Source of the DNA: Bacillota bacterium
GTDB taxonomy: Bacteria; Bacillota; Clostridia; Acetivibrionales; DTU013
Length of the DNA: 64,000 nt
Assembly: GCA_023426125.1 (NCBI GenBank)
Contig: JAFABI010000092.1
Location: 1-64,000, forward strand
Reading direction: 5' to 3'
Positions 54,119 through 62,278 of this stretch are shown piece by piece. Each line of letters starts with the position of its first letter. The first letter of the stretch is position 1. The translations under genes were made by a program, and so were the position numbers. The notes under the pieces are model-generated. The model did not search any database. It saw only the letters and a program-made list of their open reading frames with translations, and was not told the DNA's origin.

Positions 54119-54992
54119 TCATGCTATAATAATATATTTCCCATTGTATTTCGTGCTGTTAACCGTTATGGTCCCATCCTCATTTTTAATCAATCTGGCC
54201 CTATTCCTTTTTTCTTCCTGCACCTTTTCAAACTTTTCTTTTGATATGATGGCCGGGGGGCTGTTGGCGACATAATATCTATTCACTATTCCATCATTTT
54301 TTGATCTCTTCTTCGAGAGGAAATTCACCGAGCAAGTCTTTTGCAGCATACTGTCACCCATATATTTTTCATTACTCAACATTTTATCAATAGTATCCGT
54401 ATGCCAGCTTTCTTTTCCTGTTACGGTTTTGATATTATTTCTCTCAAGGTACTCTTTAATCTGATTTAGCGTTTTTCCTTTCAAGTACAAATCGAATATT
54501 TTTCTACAATAGCTGCTTGCTCCGGAACAATAACTAACTCATTATTTTCACAGGTATATCCCATAAAATTTTTATACTTGGTCAGGATTTTGCCACTTTC
54601 GAATCGTCTTTGATATCCCCATTTAATATTTTCACTCATATTCCTAATTTCTTCTTGAGCTAACCCGCACATAATTTCTATCAACAGTCCGCCTTTTCAT
54701 CCAGTGTGTTGATATCCTCTTTTTCAAAATACACGGCAATCTTCCTTTCTTTTAATTTTCTTATACTATTCAGACTATCCAGGGTATTTCTTGAAAACCT
54801 GCTGACTGACTTTGTTATAATTAAATCGATCTCACCTTTCATCGCTTTTTTAATCATCTTATTGAATTCACTTCTATCATTAAGCCCTAACCCGCTTTTC
54901 CCTTTATCGGCAAATACACCGGCAAACTCCCATTCAGGATTCTTGCGGATCATCTTTGTGTACCATTCAATCTGAGAAACGTAGCTTTTCAT
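54119..54992 (-). pseudogene. Large serine recombinase remnant (frameshifted, N-terminus lost)
   Basis: Three overlapping frames spell one protein: catalytic-domain residues (EWEFAGVFADKGKSGLGLN, IDLIITKSVSRFSRNTLDSL), then GLAQEEIRNMSENIKWGYQR, then the Recombinase domain (TVTGKESWHTDTIDKMLSNE and YMGDSMLQKTCSVNFLSKKR) and the start of the zinc-ribbon region. Frameshifts lie near 54683 and 54488. The first strand with the catalytic Ser, and the coiled-coil C-terminus, are missing. The family (Tn4451/TnpX-like) moves integrative elements, so this marks a dead mobile element. The beginning falls inside the 32-bp direct repeat. Confidence 0.88.
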
Positions 54993-55021
54993 GCCTTACA
55001 TCGATAATCCGGATAATTTTT
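54990..55021. repeat. 32-bp direct repeat, right copy
   Basis: CATGCCTTACATCGATAATC and following GGATAATTTTT, matching 52555-52586. Recombination between the two copies would delete the 2.4-kb ATPase-recombinase unit. Confidence 0.8.
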
Positions 55022-55047
55022 TATGCTAAAATTATGTATATATTTGG

Positions 55048-55536
55048 TTAAAACTCCAAAATCATATCATACCATTTAGAACCGCCGTGTTCAGATTTTG
55101 AAACACCCTTATTTCCAAACCCAAACTTTGAATAGTAATGAATGAGCTTCTCTTTACATGTTAAAATAACACCTTTGCGACCAGCTAATCTTGATACGTT
55201 TATCAAATGATTCATTAATTGTGCCGCAATTCCTTGATTGCGATAATCCAAAATCACATCAAGCCCAAAAATAGTCTGGTAATCTCCATTTGGAATGTGT
55301 AGAGCAGCATCAGTAAATAGTTCATCATAGATCGCCGTTTCATTGATTATACACCCATTGATAAACCCAATTATTTTTCCATCAATTTCTGCTACAAAAA
55401 AACTTTCTGGAAATGTCTTAATTCGTTGTTCGAATGATGCCTTCGTGGCAGCCTCTGCCTCTGGAAAACATATTGCTTCCACTTCTGTTACCGCATCTAA
55501 GTCTTCTATAGATACTCTTCTAATTTTACTATCCAT
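55048..55536 (-). CDS. GNAT-family N-acetyltransferase
   Basis: A 162-residue acetyltransferase. Strands and helices around VEAICFPEAEA (residues 20-30), FFVAEIDGKIIGFINGCI and the acetyl-CoA loop GLDVILDYRNQGIAAQLMNH fit the GNAT fold of arylalkylamine-acetyltransferase-like bacterial proteins. The final YYSKFGFGNKGVSKSEHGGS carries the usual aromatic substrate region. The substrate is unknown. The start at 55536 is preceded by AAAGGAG at 9 nt; a frame extension to 55563 has no such site. It stands alone on the minus strand. Confidence 0.85.
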   Translation of the reverse strand: MDSKIRRVSIEDLDAVTEVEAICFPEAEAATKASFEQRIKTFPESFFVAEIDGKIIGFINGCIINETAIYDELFTDAALHIPNGDYQTIFGLDVILDYRNQGIAAQLMNHLINVSRLAGRKGVILTCKEKLIHYYSKFGFGNKGVSKSEHGGSKWYDMILEF

Positions 55537-55674
55537 TACACTAATCTCCTTTTGCCTAAACATATATAAATAATCTTTAATTCGTCATATAAAACAAATG
55601 TCACCTTCCTCTAAGTGTCACTCCAGATGCTGCTTGAAGCTGATGAGGCCTTGGCGGATATCTTTTGCATAAAA

Positions 55675-56259
55675 TTAGACAGCGAACATTTTATTAAAAA
55701 TTTCTGCAAAAGCAATAAGCAGGAAAGAAAAAATCAAAATTAAAAATATAATAATTATTATTTTTTTTGATACTATTTTGGATCTATTACCTAGTTTGTA
55801 CGAGGAAAAACCTATAGTAGCTCCTAGCGCGTTTATAATAATATCTTCTACATCAAAGCTACCAAGATAGGTTATCATTTGAAAAATTTCTAATGATAAT
55901 ATAGAAATCAAAAAGATACATATAAATTTAAAATATTTAGTACCGAATATCATAGGTATTAGTACGCCAAAAGGTACAAAGGCTAATAGATTCCCTAAAC
56001 TAAAAATCCACAATTCTAAAGTAACAAATGATAAATTTTTTGGAAACCATAAAGGTATTCCAGTAGGAACTATTGAAAAACGATATTCTTGAAGAGTGTT
56101 ACTTATTTGTGGCCTATCGAATCCAAAGAACATAAAATAGATTATAGCAATTGTGTAAACTATCATTAGTATTACTTTAATTCTTTTGCTTGATAATAAA
56201 TTATGTTTCTTTACATCTATGTTTTTACTCTCTGCTGTTCCATTAAAATGATTTGTCAT
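55675..56259 (-). CDS. VanZ-family membrane protein
   Basis: A 194-residue membrane protein with about five transmembrane segments (near 30-48, 80-103, 106-126, 135-155 and 165-188). The VanZ-typical stretch GNLLAFVPFGVLIPMI is followed by LSLEIFQMITYLGSFDVEDI and INALGATIGF, the family's conserved acidic motif. VanZ proteins can raise teicoplanin or lipoglycopeptide resistance and some bind lipids, but most are of unknown role. The ATG at 56259 has GAGGAG 9 nt upstream and is preferred over 56283. Confidence 0.85.
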   Translation of the reverse strand: MTNHFNGTAESKNIDVKKHNLLSSKRIKVILMIVYTIAIIYFMFFGFDRPQISNTLQEYRFSIVPTGIPLWFPKNLSFVTLELWIFSLGNLLAFVPFGVLIPMIFGTKYFKFICIFLISILSLEIFQMITYLGSFDVEDIIINALGATIGFSSYKLGNRSKIVSKKIIIIIFLILIFSFLLIAFAEIFNKMFAV

Positions 56260-56304
56260 CTGTTTTATCTCCTCAAGGGTCACTTTATCACTTGAGCTCT
56301 AAGA

Positions 56305-56638
56305 TCAATCAGAACCCTTTTTATTAAGATTTATGCTCGTTCCAGCAGGCAAACAGGCAATAATATATCCTTCACCAAATCGCTCAATCACTTTATCTTC
56401 AGCGATTTATCAATTCTAATCGTTACCGTAACTGTGTCTTTTGTCATCCAATCCGCTCCACAATCCCCCCAGCCGGACCCCTGGTTACCATAATAGGCAT
56501 ACCTGCTGTACTTAACTTATCGGTATCCCTAAATATTGTTCTCCTGCTTACCTCCAACTTTTCAGCCAGTTCACTGGTAGGGACTGCTTCGCTTTCCAAG
56601 AGAAGCATGATAATCGCAATAAGACGTTCGATTTTCAA
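56305..56638 (-). pseudogene. YafY/WYL-type regulator with internal deletion
   Basis: The N-terminus (from TTG at 56638, GAGGTG upstream) is an HTH_11 domain: RLIAIIMLLLESEAVPTSEL, SRRTIFRDTDKLSTAG. The frame breaks after TRGPAGGI. Further down (about 56440-56305) the C-terminal WCX-like tail is still readable in two frames: TVTVTIRIDKSL and then VIERFGEGYIIACLPAG. The whole central WYL domain is gone and a frameshift has occurred. It was a ligand-sensing transcription factor, probably controlling the divergent GyrI-like gene. Confidence 0.8.
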
Positions 56639-56647
56639 AAAAAAGTT

Positions 56648-56700
56648 TCACCTCAAATTTAATTATGACAGACTTGTGTCATAATAGCTATGATAAAGTA
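56648..56700. promoter_or_regulatory. Divergent operator-like repeat
   Basis: TATGACAGACTTGTGTCATA contains the inverted repeat TATGACA...TGTCATA, followed by a TATGATAAAG-like -10 on the plus strand. It lies between the YafY remnant and the GyrI-like remnant and is a good candidate for the former regulator's binding site. Confidence 0.6.
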
Positions 56701-56737
56701 GAAATATCTTTAGAAAAAAATTCATTGGAGGTTTGAT

Positions 56738-56902
56738 ATGTGTAATTCCAAAATTGAGGAAAAAGAGGCTTTTCGTCTGGTAGGTTTTGGAACTGAATCA
56801 GAAGGATCATAAAAAATTCATTCAGAACTATTTGCGAAGCAAAAAACCGAGTTTTTCAAAGGTATAGTCCAAAGCGGAAAGATAAGTTCCATACCTGAGT
56901 AA
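56738..56902 (+). pseudogene. GyrI-like/effector-binding domain remnant
   Basis: GGAGG precedes ATG by 5 nt. The frame reads KIEEKEAFRLVGFGTESEG, meets an in-frame TAA at 56810, then continues in the same frame with HSELFAKQKTEFFKGIVQSG before stopping at 56900. The pattern matches the start of GyrI-like small-molecule binding proteins often encoded beside YafY regulators. Both partners are broken here. Confidence 0.7.
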
Positions 56903-57032
56903 CTGCCTAACCTTCTATGATTATCTGTAAATACCTTCGAAGCAGGCTACGCCTGCCTGCTGCTTGTCCATGCATCAAGGGCAGGAACTCCCTTAATATG
57001 TATAGGTGCCCCTGATTCATAATTATATTTAT

Positions 57033-57232
57033 CCCTCTGTAGCTTTAGAAGGGAAGAGCGCCGAAAAATGATTGTCTTAACCGGGTCGCAGAGCAAGGGG
57101 TCAAGAAGCACCGAAAGGGAACTATACCCGAAATAGGTGAAACTCCTGTTTGCTGAAATGCGTAGGGAAGCGCGTTACCCCTGGCTCATGCTTAGGAAAC
57201 GAGTGCGGGTTCGAATCCCGCCAGAGGGACCA
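57033..57232 (+). ncRNA. Structured RNA with tRNA-like ends (raiA-motif candidate)
   Basis: Exactly 200 nt. The ends form a perfect 7-bp tRNA-type acceptor helix CCCTCTG (57033-57039) / CAGAGGG (57222-57228) with ACCA after it. Next to it is a canonical T arm: GCGGG, loop TTCGAAT, CCCGC (57205-57221). A D-arm-like GCTT...GAGC follows the 5' strand after TA. Instead of an anticodon arm there is a 144-nt insert, itself structured: GAGCAAGGGG pairs with CCCCTGGCTC, and GGGAACTATACCC is a hairpin. A terminator follows. It is not a normal tRNA, lacks a tmRNA tag frame and is too short for a standard group I intron. Size and the T-loop resemble what I recall of the clostridial raiA-motif RNA, but that identity is unproven. 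Confidence 0.6.
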
Positions 57233-57238
57233 AAAAGA

Positions 57239-57285
57239 CAGGATTGTTTTTTACGAAAGTAAAAGGCAATCCTGCTTGCTTTTTG
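57239..57285 (+). terminator. Terminator after the structured RNA
   Basis: CAGGATTG / CAATCCTG arms, extended inside by TTTTTTAC-GAAA-GTAAAAGG, followed by CTTGCTTTTT. A strong intrinsic terminator on the plus strand, ending the 200-nt RNA. Confidence 0.85.
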
Positions 57286-57294
57286 TCCAGATTT

Positions 57295-57853
57295 TCAAGA
57301 AATTAGCTTGAAATCGTCTGTATATCCCCTATATAAACTCGCATATAATTGCCTTTACGGTTTCTGACAAGTCCACGAAATATCAAAACGCAAATATAAT
57401 TGCCTTTTAAGATTATTAAGGAAGGAGATTTTTTAATGAAAACAGTATTGGATTGGCTTTCCCCAACGTACAAGTTGGCGCTGCTGGAAATGCGTTCTGA
57501 TATATAAGCAGAGGTGAGACAGAAATGAGCGGGACAATCCTGCTGATTTTAACCCCTCCCTTGCGAGACATTAAAAGTTAAAACAACTAAATACGGCAAA
57601 CAAAGCGAATTAGCAAGCTGATTCGTTTGTTTGCCATGAATTATAAACGACATTTTATTTTTGCGGTATTAGCCGTTCGGCATATTTTTATTAAATTTGG
57701 TTGTCGTATTGCCTGCTTTTTTATATAATATTTTCATAATAGATACTAGGATGTACTATTCAAAAGCCCATGTCTTTGAATCTTTTCATTATTTTTATTA
57801 CGTTTTAATTTTATGAAAAATACACACATGACAAAACAAAAAAAATATGCTAA
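57295..57853. other. Gene-poor stretch with remnant small frames
   Basis: About 560 bases. Besides the 23-codon frame listed separately there is an 18-codon frame (57525-57581) that begins MSGTILLILTPP behind GAGGTGAGA. Both look like starts of lost genes. GCAAACAAAGCGAATTAGCA...TTCGTTTGTTTGCC (about 57597-57634) is a hairpin that may be an old terminator. Confidence 0.45.
57436..57507 (+). CDS. 23-codon ORF with a strong ribosome binding site
   Basis: AAGGAAGGAG followed 8 nt later by ATG; the frame reads MKTVLDWLSPTYKLALLEMR and two more residues before TAA. The ribosome binding site is excellent for so short a frame. It could be a true small protein or the surviving start of a deleted gene; the following short frame favours the latter. 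Confidence 0.35.
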   Translation: MKTVLDWLSPTYKLALLEMRSDI

Positions 57854-57887
57854 ATTATTATTAGTCCGTTTTCGGACTAATAATAAT
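57854..57887 (+). promoter_or_regulatory. Perfect inverted-repeat operator for the MarR regulator
   Basis: ATTATTATTAGTCCG, 4-nt TTTT spacer, CGGACTAATAATAAT: 15-bp perfect arms, 17 nt before the MarR start codon. The TAGTCCG...CGGACTA core is typical of a site bound by a symmetric MarR dimer. It probably gives autorepression and control of the ABC exporter downstream. Confidence 0.82.
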
Positions 57888-57904
57888 CAGTTAGGAGATT
57901 TTAT

Positions 57905-58399
57905 ATGATCAATGATATAAAAGAAAGCATCGAGGATTATTATGATGTGTATTTTGGTATGGGCGCAATTTATGAAAAGCTGGCAAAAATGCATGGACTT
58001 TCATCCATCTCACTTTTTGTGCTCTATATGCTTCAAGAGTATCCAGACCAATGCACACAGCGCTTTATTTGTGAAAAGCTTTTTTATCCCAAACAAACAG
58101 TCAATACGATTTTGTATTCCTTTGAAAAAAAGGGATACATTTTGAAGGAGATTGCAAATTATGACAAACGCAATAAGCACATTTCGCTGACAGAGTCCGG
58201 GCAGAAATATGCCGGCAGTATTCTGTCAGATATGATTCATATTGAAGAAACAGCCTTTTTGAATATGGGAGCCGATGAAAGGAAGGCCATGCTTCGTGGT
58301 GAGAATGCCTTTCTTGAACAGTTGACCCTAGCCTTTAATTCTCTTGAGCAGGCAAATCACACATCGGCTATACAAAACCGAGATCCTCTGGATGATTAG
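57905..58399 (+). CDS. MarR-family regulator of an ABC exporter
   Basis: A 164-residue winged-helix regulator. The DNA-binding part (about 35-105) includes CTQRFICEKLFYPKQTVNTI (recognition helix) and the wing KEIANYDKRNKHISLTESGQ with the conserved D-x-R. Helices at both ends form the dimer. It senses a small toxic molecule in related systems and leaves the DNA when bound. TTAGGAG precedes the ATG. The exporter genes start 88 nt downstream in the same direction, so it is very likely their repressor. Confidence 0.88.
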   Translation: MINDIKESIEDYYDVYFGMGAIYEKLAKMHGLSSISLFVLYMLQEYPDQCTQRFICEKLFYPKQTVNTILYSFEKKGYILKEIANYDKRNKHISLTESGQKYAGSILSDMIHIEETAFLNMGADERKAMLRGENAFLEQLTLAFNSLEQANHTSAIQNRDPLDD

Positions 58400-58487
58400 T
58401 AACTGGCTAATAACCAGGGTGAACACCGGAAAAGCTGTCATTCTATCAATCAAGCGTTGGAACATCACGTTCAAGGGGGGCCACTAA

Positions 58488-60227
58488 ATGAAATATCTAT
58501 TACAATTTTTAAAGGGTAAAAAGAAGATGCTGTTCCTAATCATCTTCACATCGTTGCTGCAGGCATTCGGAACCTTGTTGGTTCCTTATTTTGTTGCGGA
58601 AATCATCGATAAGGGCATTGCAGAAAAAAATATACCGGCCATAATAAGCATTGGATTGCAGATGCTGGCTGCGGCAGGCGTCACGGCCTTGGTTTCTCTT
58701 TTGGGCAGTTATCTGTGCGCCGATCTCGCAGCTATGGCGGGAAGGTACATGAGGGAAAAGTTATTTGATAAGACGCAGCTGCTCTCTATCAAAGAGTTTA
58801 ATCAATTCAGCACGGCGTCTATGATCACCCGTGCCACAGGAGATATCACAGTCATTCAGCAAACCATGATTATGGTGACGCAGATGATTTTACCCACGCC
58901 GCTTGTTGCGGTTGCGGCGATTGTCATGACCGCTGCCATAAGTCCAAAACTGATTTATATCCCGCTGGCAGGCATGTTCCTTTTTTTTATCGGGATATTC
59001 CTTCTGTTTAAGAAAACAAGTCCGATATCGAAAACCATACAAAGGAGAATGGATACCGTCAACAGGATTGTTCGGGAATCCATCATGGGGATTCGGGTTA
59101 TCCGCGCTTTTGACAACACGGAATACGAACGGAAAAGGTCGGACGATACTTTTACGGAGTATGCCAATAATATTATCCGTTTAAACAGAACCTTTGCCGC
59201 CTTTAGCCCGATGGTATGGATTATTATGGGGCTGACCATGGCGGCAGTCGTCTGGTTTGGCGGCAGCCTCGTGCTTCAGAATACGATACAGGTAGGAAGC
59301 ATTTCTGCCGTAACGGAATATACCATTATGACGCTGATGTTCCTGATGATGTCGGCCATGGTGCTCGTTTATTTACCGAGAATGACGGCCTGCCTGGACC
59401 GAATACAGGAGGTATTGGATATCGACCCGGAAATAGCGGATACTACAGAGACACACGGACAGTTGGATACGAGCAATCCGGAAAAAATCACGTTTCAAAA
59501 TGTTACTTTTACCTACAAAGGTGCTGAAGAGCCTGTTCTGGAAGATCTCAGCTTTACCTGTTGGGAGGGCAAAACCACCGCCATCATCGGCGGAACCGGT
59601 TCAGGTAAAAGTACCATTGCTGCATTGATGCTGCGACTGTACGACATTCAAAAGGGAGAGATCCTACTGGAGGGAAAGGATATCCGTGATATTACACAGC
59701 ATGAGCTTCGTGAGCGGATCAGCTATGTGCCTCAAAAAGCTTTTCTATTTAGTGGCACGATTGCAGATAACCTGCAAATGGGAAAAAAAGATGCCACCAT
59801 GGAGGAATTGCAGCATGCCGCAAGAATCGCCCAGGCGGATTCCTTTATTGGATCTCTGGAAGCAGGCTATGACAGCCCGGTGGCCCAGGCAGGCATCAAC
59901 TTTTCGGGAGGGCAGAAGCAAAGGCTGTGTATCGCACGCGCACTGGTAAAAAAGGCACCGGTTTATGTGTTCGATGACAGTTTTTCCGCACTGGACTTCA
60001 AGACGGATGCTGCCCTGCGTGTCGCATTAAAACGGGAGATGCGGAAAGCTGCTGTTGTAATCATCGCCCAGCGGATCAGCACCATCATGGATGCGGACCA
60101 GATCATTGTACTGGATGCGGGCAGAATCGCGGGGATCGGCAGGCATCAGGAACTGCTGAAAACATGCAGCGTATACAAAGAAATTGCTGACTCACAGCTG
60201 ACGGAAAAGGAGGCGAACAGAGCATGA
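58488..60227 (+). CDS. Heterodimeric ABC exporter subunit 1 (degenerate ATP-site half)
   Basis: A 579-residue fused exporter half: six transmembrane helices (about 15-310) and an ATPase domain (about 335-570). Walker A is GGTGSGKST and the signature is canonical, FSGGQKQR. The residue after Walker B is Asp instead of the catalytic Glu (VYVFDDSFSALD), so this half holds the non-hydrolysing site of the pair. The Q loop (YVPQKAFLFSG) and switch residue region (IIAQRIST, with Gln for His) also fit a degenerate site. It resembles the BmrC/LmrC-type multidrug pumps. The stop overlaps the start of subunit 2 (ATGA). Confidence 0.92.
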   Translation: MKYLLQFLKGKKKMLFLIIFTSLLQAFGTLLVPYFVAEIIDKGIAEKNIPAIISIGLQMLAAAGVTALVSLLGSYLCADLAAMAGRYMREKLFDKTQLLSIKEFNQFSTASMITRATGDITVIQQTMIMVTQMILPTPLVAVAAIVMTAAISPKLIYIPLAGMFLFFIGIFLLFKKTSPISKTIQRRMDTVNRIVRESIMGIRVIRAFDNTEYERKRSDDTFTEYANNIIRLNRTFAAFSPMVWIIMGLTMAAVVWFGGSLVLQNTIQVGSISAVTEYTIMTLMFLMMSAMVLVYLPRMTACLDRIQEVLDIDPEIADTTETHGQLDTSNPEKITFQNVTFTYKGAEEPVLEDLSFTCWEGKTTAIIGGTGSGKSTIAALMLRLYDIQKGEILLEGKDIRDITQHELRERISYVPQKAFLFSGTIADNLQMGKKDATMEELQHAARIAQADSFIGSLEAGYDSPVAQAGINFSGGQKQRLCIARALVKKAPVYVFDDSFSALDFKTDAALRVALKREMRKAAVVIIAQRISTIMDADQIIVLDAGRIAGIGRHQELLKTCSVYKEIADSQLTEKEANRA

Positions 60228-62074
60228 AAGACAACAAAGATAAGAATAAAAAGCGGCCCATGAGCACTTTTGAAATTGAAGATGTCCCAAAAAACTCAAA
60301 AGCGGCGGTCAAAAAGCTGCTGAGCCTATTGATACAGCAAAAATGGGCACTGATTATGGTTGTATTTGCTACTCTGGTGAGTATCGGCTTATTTGCTATA
60401 ACGCCACTCATTTTAGGTAGGGCTATCGACGCATTGATTCAGGGAATCAAGGAGCAGGGGTTTGGCGGTGGATTTACCATGCTGGCGGATATCCTGCAAG
60501 GGCCTCTGCTCCTGTTTCTGGGCGCCTACCTGGTAAGTTCCTTCTTTTCCTTTATACAGGAATATATCATGGCCGGCGTAGGAGAAAAACTGGTACTATC
60601 CCTGCGTAAAAAGATGAGTGAAAAAATCACCAAACTGCCCTTGCGCTATTATGATTCCCATCAAACAGGAGACGTGTTAAGCAGAATAACCAATGACCTG
60701 GACAGGGTGGCAGAGGTTCTGAAAACAGGCTCGCTACAATTTATCAGTGCCGTATTTAACATTACCATCAGTATCCTCATCATGCTGTCCCAAAGCCCTC
60801 TGTTGACGGTGCTGATTTTAGCGGCCATGTCCGTAAGCGTATTCGCCACCAAATGGATTTCGGAGAAAAACTTTGAAGTCGCGGCTGAAAACCAGGCCGT
60901 TTTAGGAGAGCTGAATGGAACTATTGAAGAGTTCTACACAGGCAATCTCATTATCAAAAGCTTCAATCAGCAGGAAACAGTTACAAATATCGTCCGGGAG
61001 ATCAGCCAGAGACAGTACACCGCCAATAAAAAAGCGCAGTTCGTCATGTACGCGATTTATCCGGCCATCCGTTTTCTGACCCAGCTTGGATTTGTTGTTA
61101 CTGCCATTGCGGGCGGTATATTTGCTGCTAATGGCAGCATGACGATTGGTACTGTGCAAGCGTTTTTACAATATGTCAATCAGATTTCCGACCCCATTAC
61201 CCAAGCCTCTTACTTCCTGAATTCTTTGCAAGCAGCATTGGCGTCTGCGGAACGTGTCTTCGAATTTCTTGCTGAAGAGGAGGAAATACCGGATACCGCT
61301 TCGCCAAAGCATATCACTGTCCCCCAAGGCGCGGTCAGCTTTGAACATGTGCGCTTTGGCTATGCTCCCGACGCAATATTAATGCAGGATATCAGCTTTT
61401 CAGTACGCCCGAATGAAATGGTTGCGATTGTCGGACCTACCGGGGCCGGGAAGACAACGCTGGTCAACCTGCTCATGCGGTTCTATGAGCTAAATGGAGG
61501 CAGGATTCTCATAGACAGCACGGATATCAGGGATCTTCCCAAAAGCGAGCTTCGGAAGATGGTTGGAATGGTGCTTCAGGATACCTGGCTCTTCCAGGGC
61601 ACCATTGCCGGGAACATTGCCTATGGGAAAATGGATGCCACCCGCGAAGAAATCGTACAGGCGGCAAAAGCGGCAAGGTGCGACCATTTTATCCGTACTT
61701 TGGAAAAAGGATACGATACCGTCATCTCCAGTGAGGACGGCAGTGTATCCCAGGGGCAGATGCAATTATTGACCATTGCCAGGGCGATGCTTGCCAATCC
61801 GGCTCTGATGATTCTCGATGAAGCGACCTCCAGCGTTGACACCAGAACTGAAGTGGAAGTGCAAAAAGCAATGGCTCAGATCATGAAAGGAAAAACGAGC
61901 TTCGTGATTGCCCACCGGCTCTCCACCATAAAATCAGCCGACATGATTCTGGTCATGAAGAACGGCACGATTATTGAAAAGGGAACCCATGAAGAGCTAC
62001 TGGCCGGGGATACCTTTTACGCGGATTTGTATAACAGTCAATTTAGCAATGGAGCAATAGCGGCAGAGAGTTAA
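60224..62074 (+). CDS. Heterodimeric ABC exporter subunit 2 (catalytic ATP-site half)
   Basis: A 616-residue exporter half with a 35-residue charged N-terminus, six transmembrane helices (about 40-330) and an ATPase domain (about 365-600). Walker A is GPTGAGKTT, Walker B ends with the catalytic Glu (LMILDEATSSVD) and the switch is AHRLST. The signature is altered to VSQGQMQL instead of LSGGQ. That is the expected complement of subunit 1: this half's Walker motifs plus the partner's FSGGQ make the active site, while its own signature completes the degenerate one. It probably exports a drug, peptide or lipid. The ligand is unknown. Confidence 0.92.
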   Translation: MKDNKDKNKKRPMSTFEIEDVPKNSKAAVKKLLSLLIQQKWALIMVVFATLVSIGLFAITPLILGRAIDALIQGIKEQGFGGGFTMLADILQGPLLLFLGAYLVSSFFSFIQEYIMAGVGEKLVLSLRKKMSEKITKLPLRYYDSHQTGDVLSRITNDLDRVAEVLKTGSLQFISAVFNITISILIMLSQSPLLTVLILAAMSVSVFATKWISEKNFEVAAENQAVLGELNGTIEEFYTGNLIIKSFNQQETVTNIVREISQRQYTANKKAQFVMYAIYPAIRFLTQLGFVVTAIAGGIFAANGSMTIGTVQAFLQYVNQISDPITQASYFLNSLQAALASAERVFEFLAEEEEIPDTASPKHITVPQGAVSFEHVRFGYAPDAILMQDISFSVRPNEMVAIVGPTGAGKTTLVNLLMRFYELNGGRILIDSTDIRDLPKSELRKMVGMVLQDTWLFQGTIAGNIAYGKMDATREEIVQAAKAARCDHFIRTLEKGYDTVISSEDGSVSQGQMQLLTIARAMLANPALMILDEATSSVDTRTEVEVQKAMAQIMKGKTSFVIAHRLSTIKSADMILVMKNGTIIEKGTHEELLAGDTFYADLYNSQFSNGAIAAES

Positions 62075-62217
62075 AATACTCCCGAGCATAATTTTTGCTG
62101 AATGTAGACTGTTTCCCGCAGCTGATGACCCTCAAAGGGAAGAAGAAGCACATTGTTTCATTTGACATCGTAGCATCCTCCAACCTTATTTGGGTTATCA
62201 GTGCTTTTCATGGTAAT

Positions 62218-62259
62218 AAAAAAGGGCTATGCTTTTCATTGTTTTGAAAAACATAGCCC
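62218..62259 (-). terminator. Terminator of the methyltransferase gene
   Basis: GGGCTATG / CATAGCCC arms enclosing a second pairing of CTTTTC with GAAAAA, followed on the minus strand by TTTTTTATT. It lies 20 nt after the methyltransferase stop. Confidence 0.85.
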
Positions 62260-62278
62260 GCATATTTTATTTCTAACT

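Noticed and set aside
57033..57232. tRNA with a group I intron, or tmRNA
   Set aside because: The insert (about 120 nt after allowing an anticodon arm) is too short for usual group I introns and no P7-like core is evident. There is no tmRNA tag frame, and the first acceptor pair is C-G rather than the G-rich start of tmRNA.
57525..57581. 18-codon frame MSGTILLILTPP
   Set aside because: Too short to support as a gene and with no homologue I recognise; described only as part of the gene-poor stretch.
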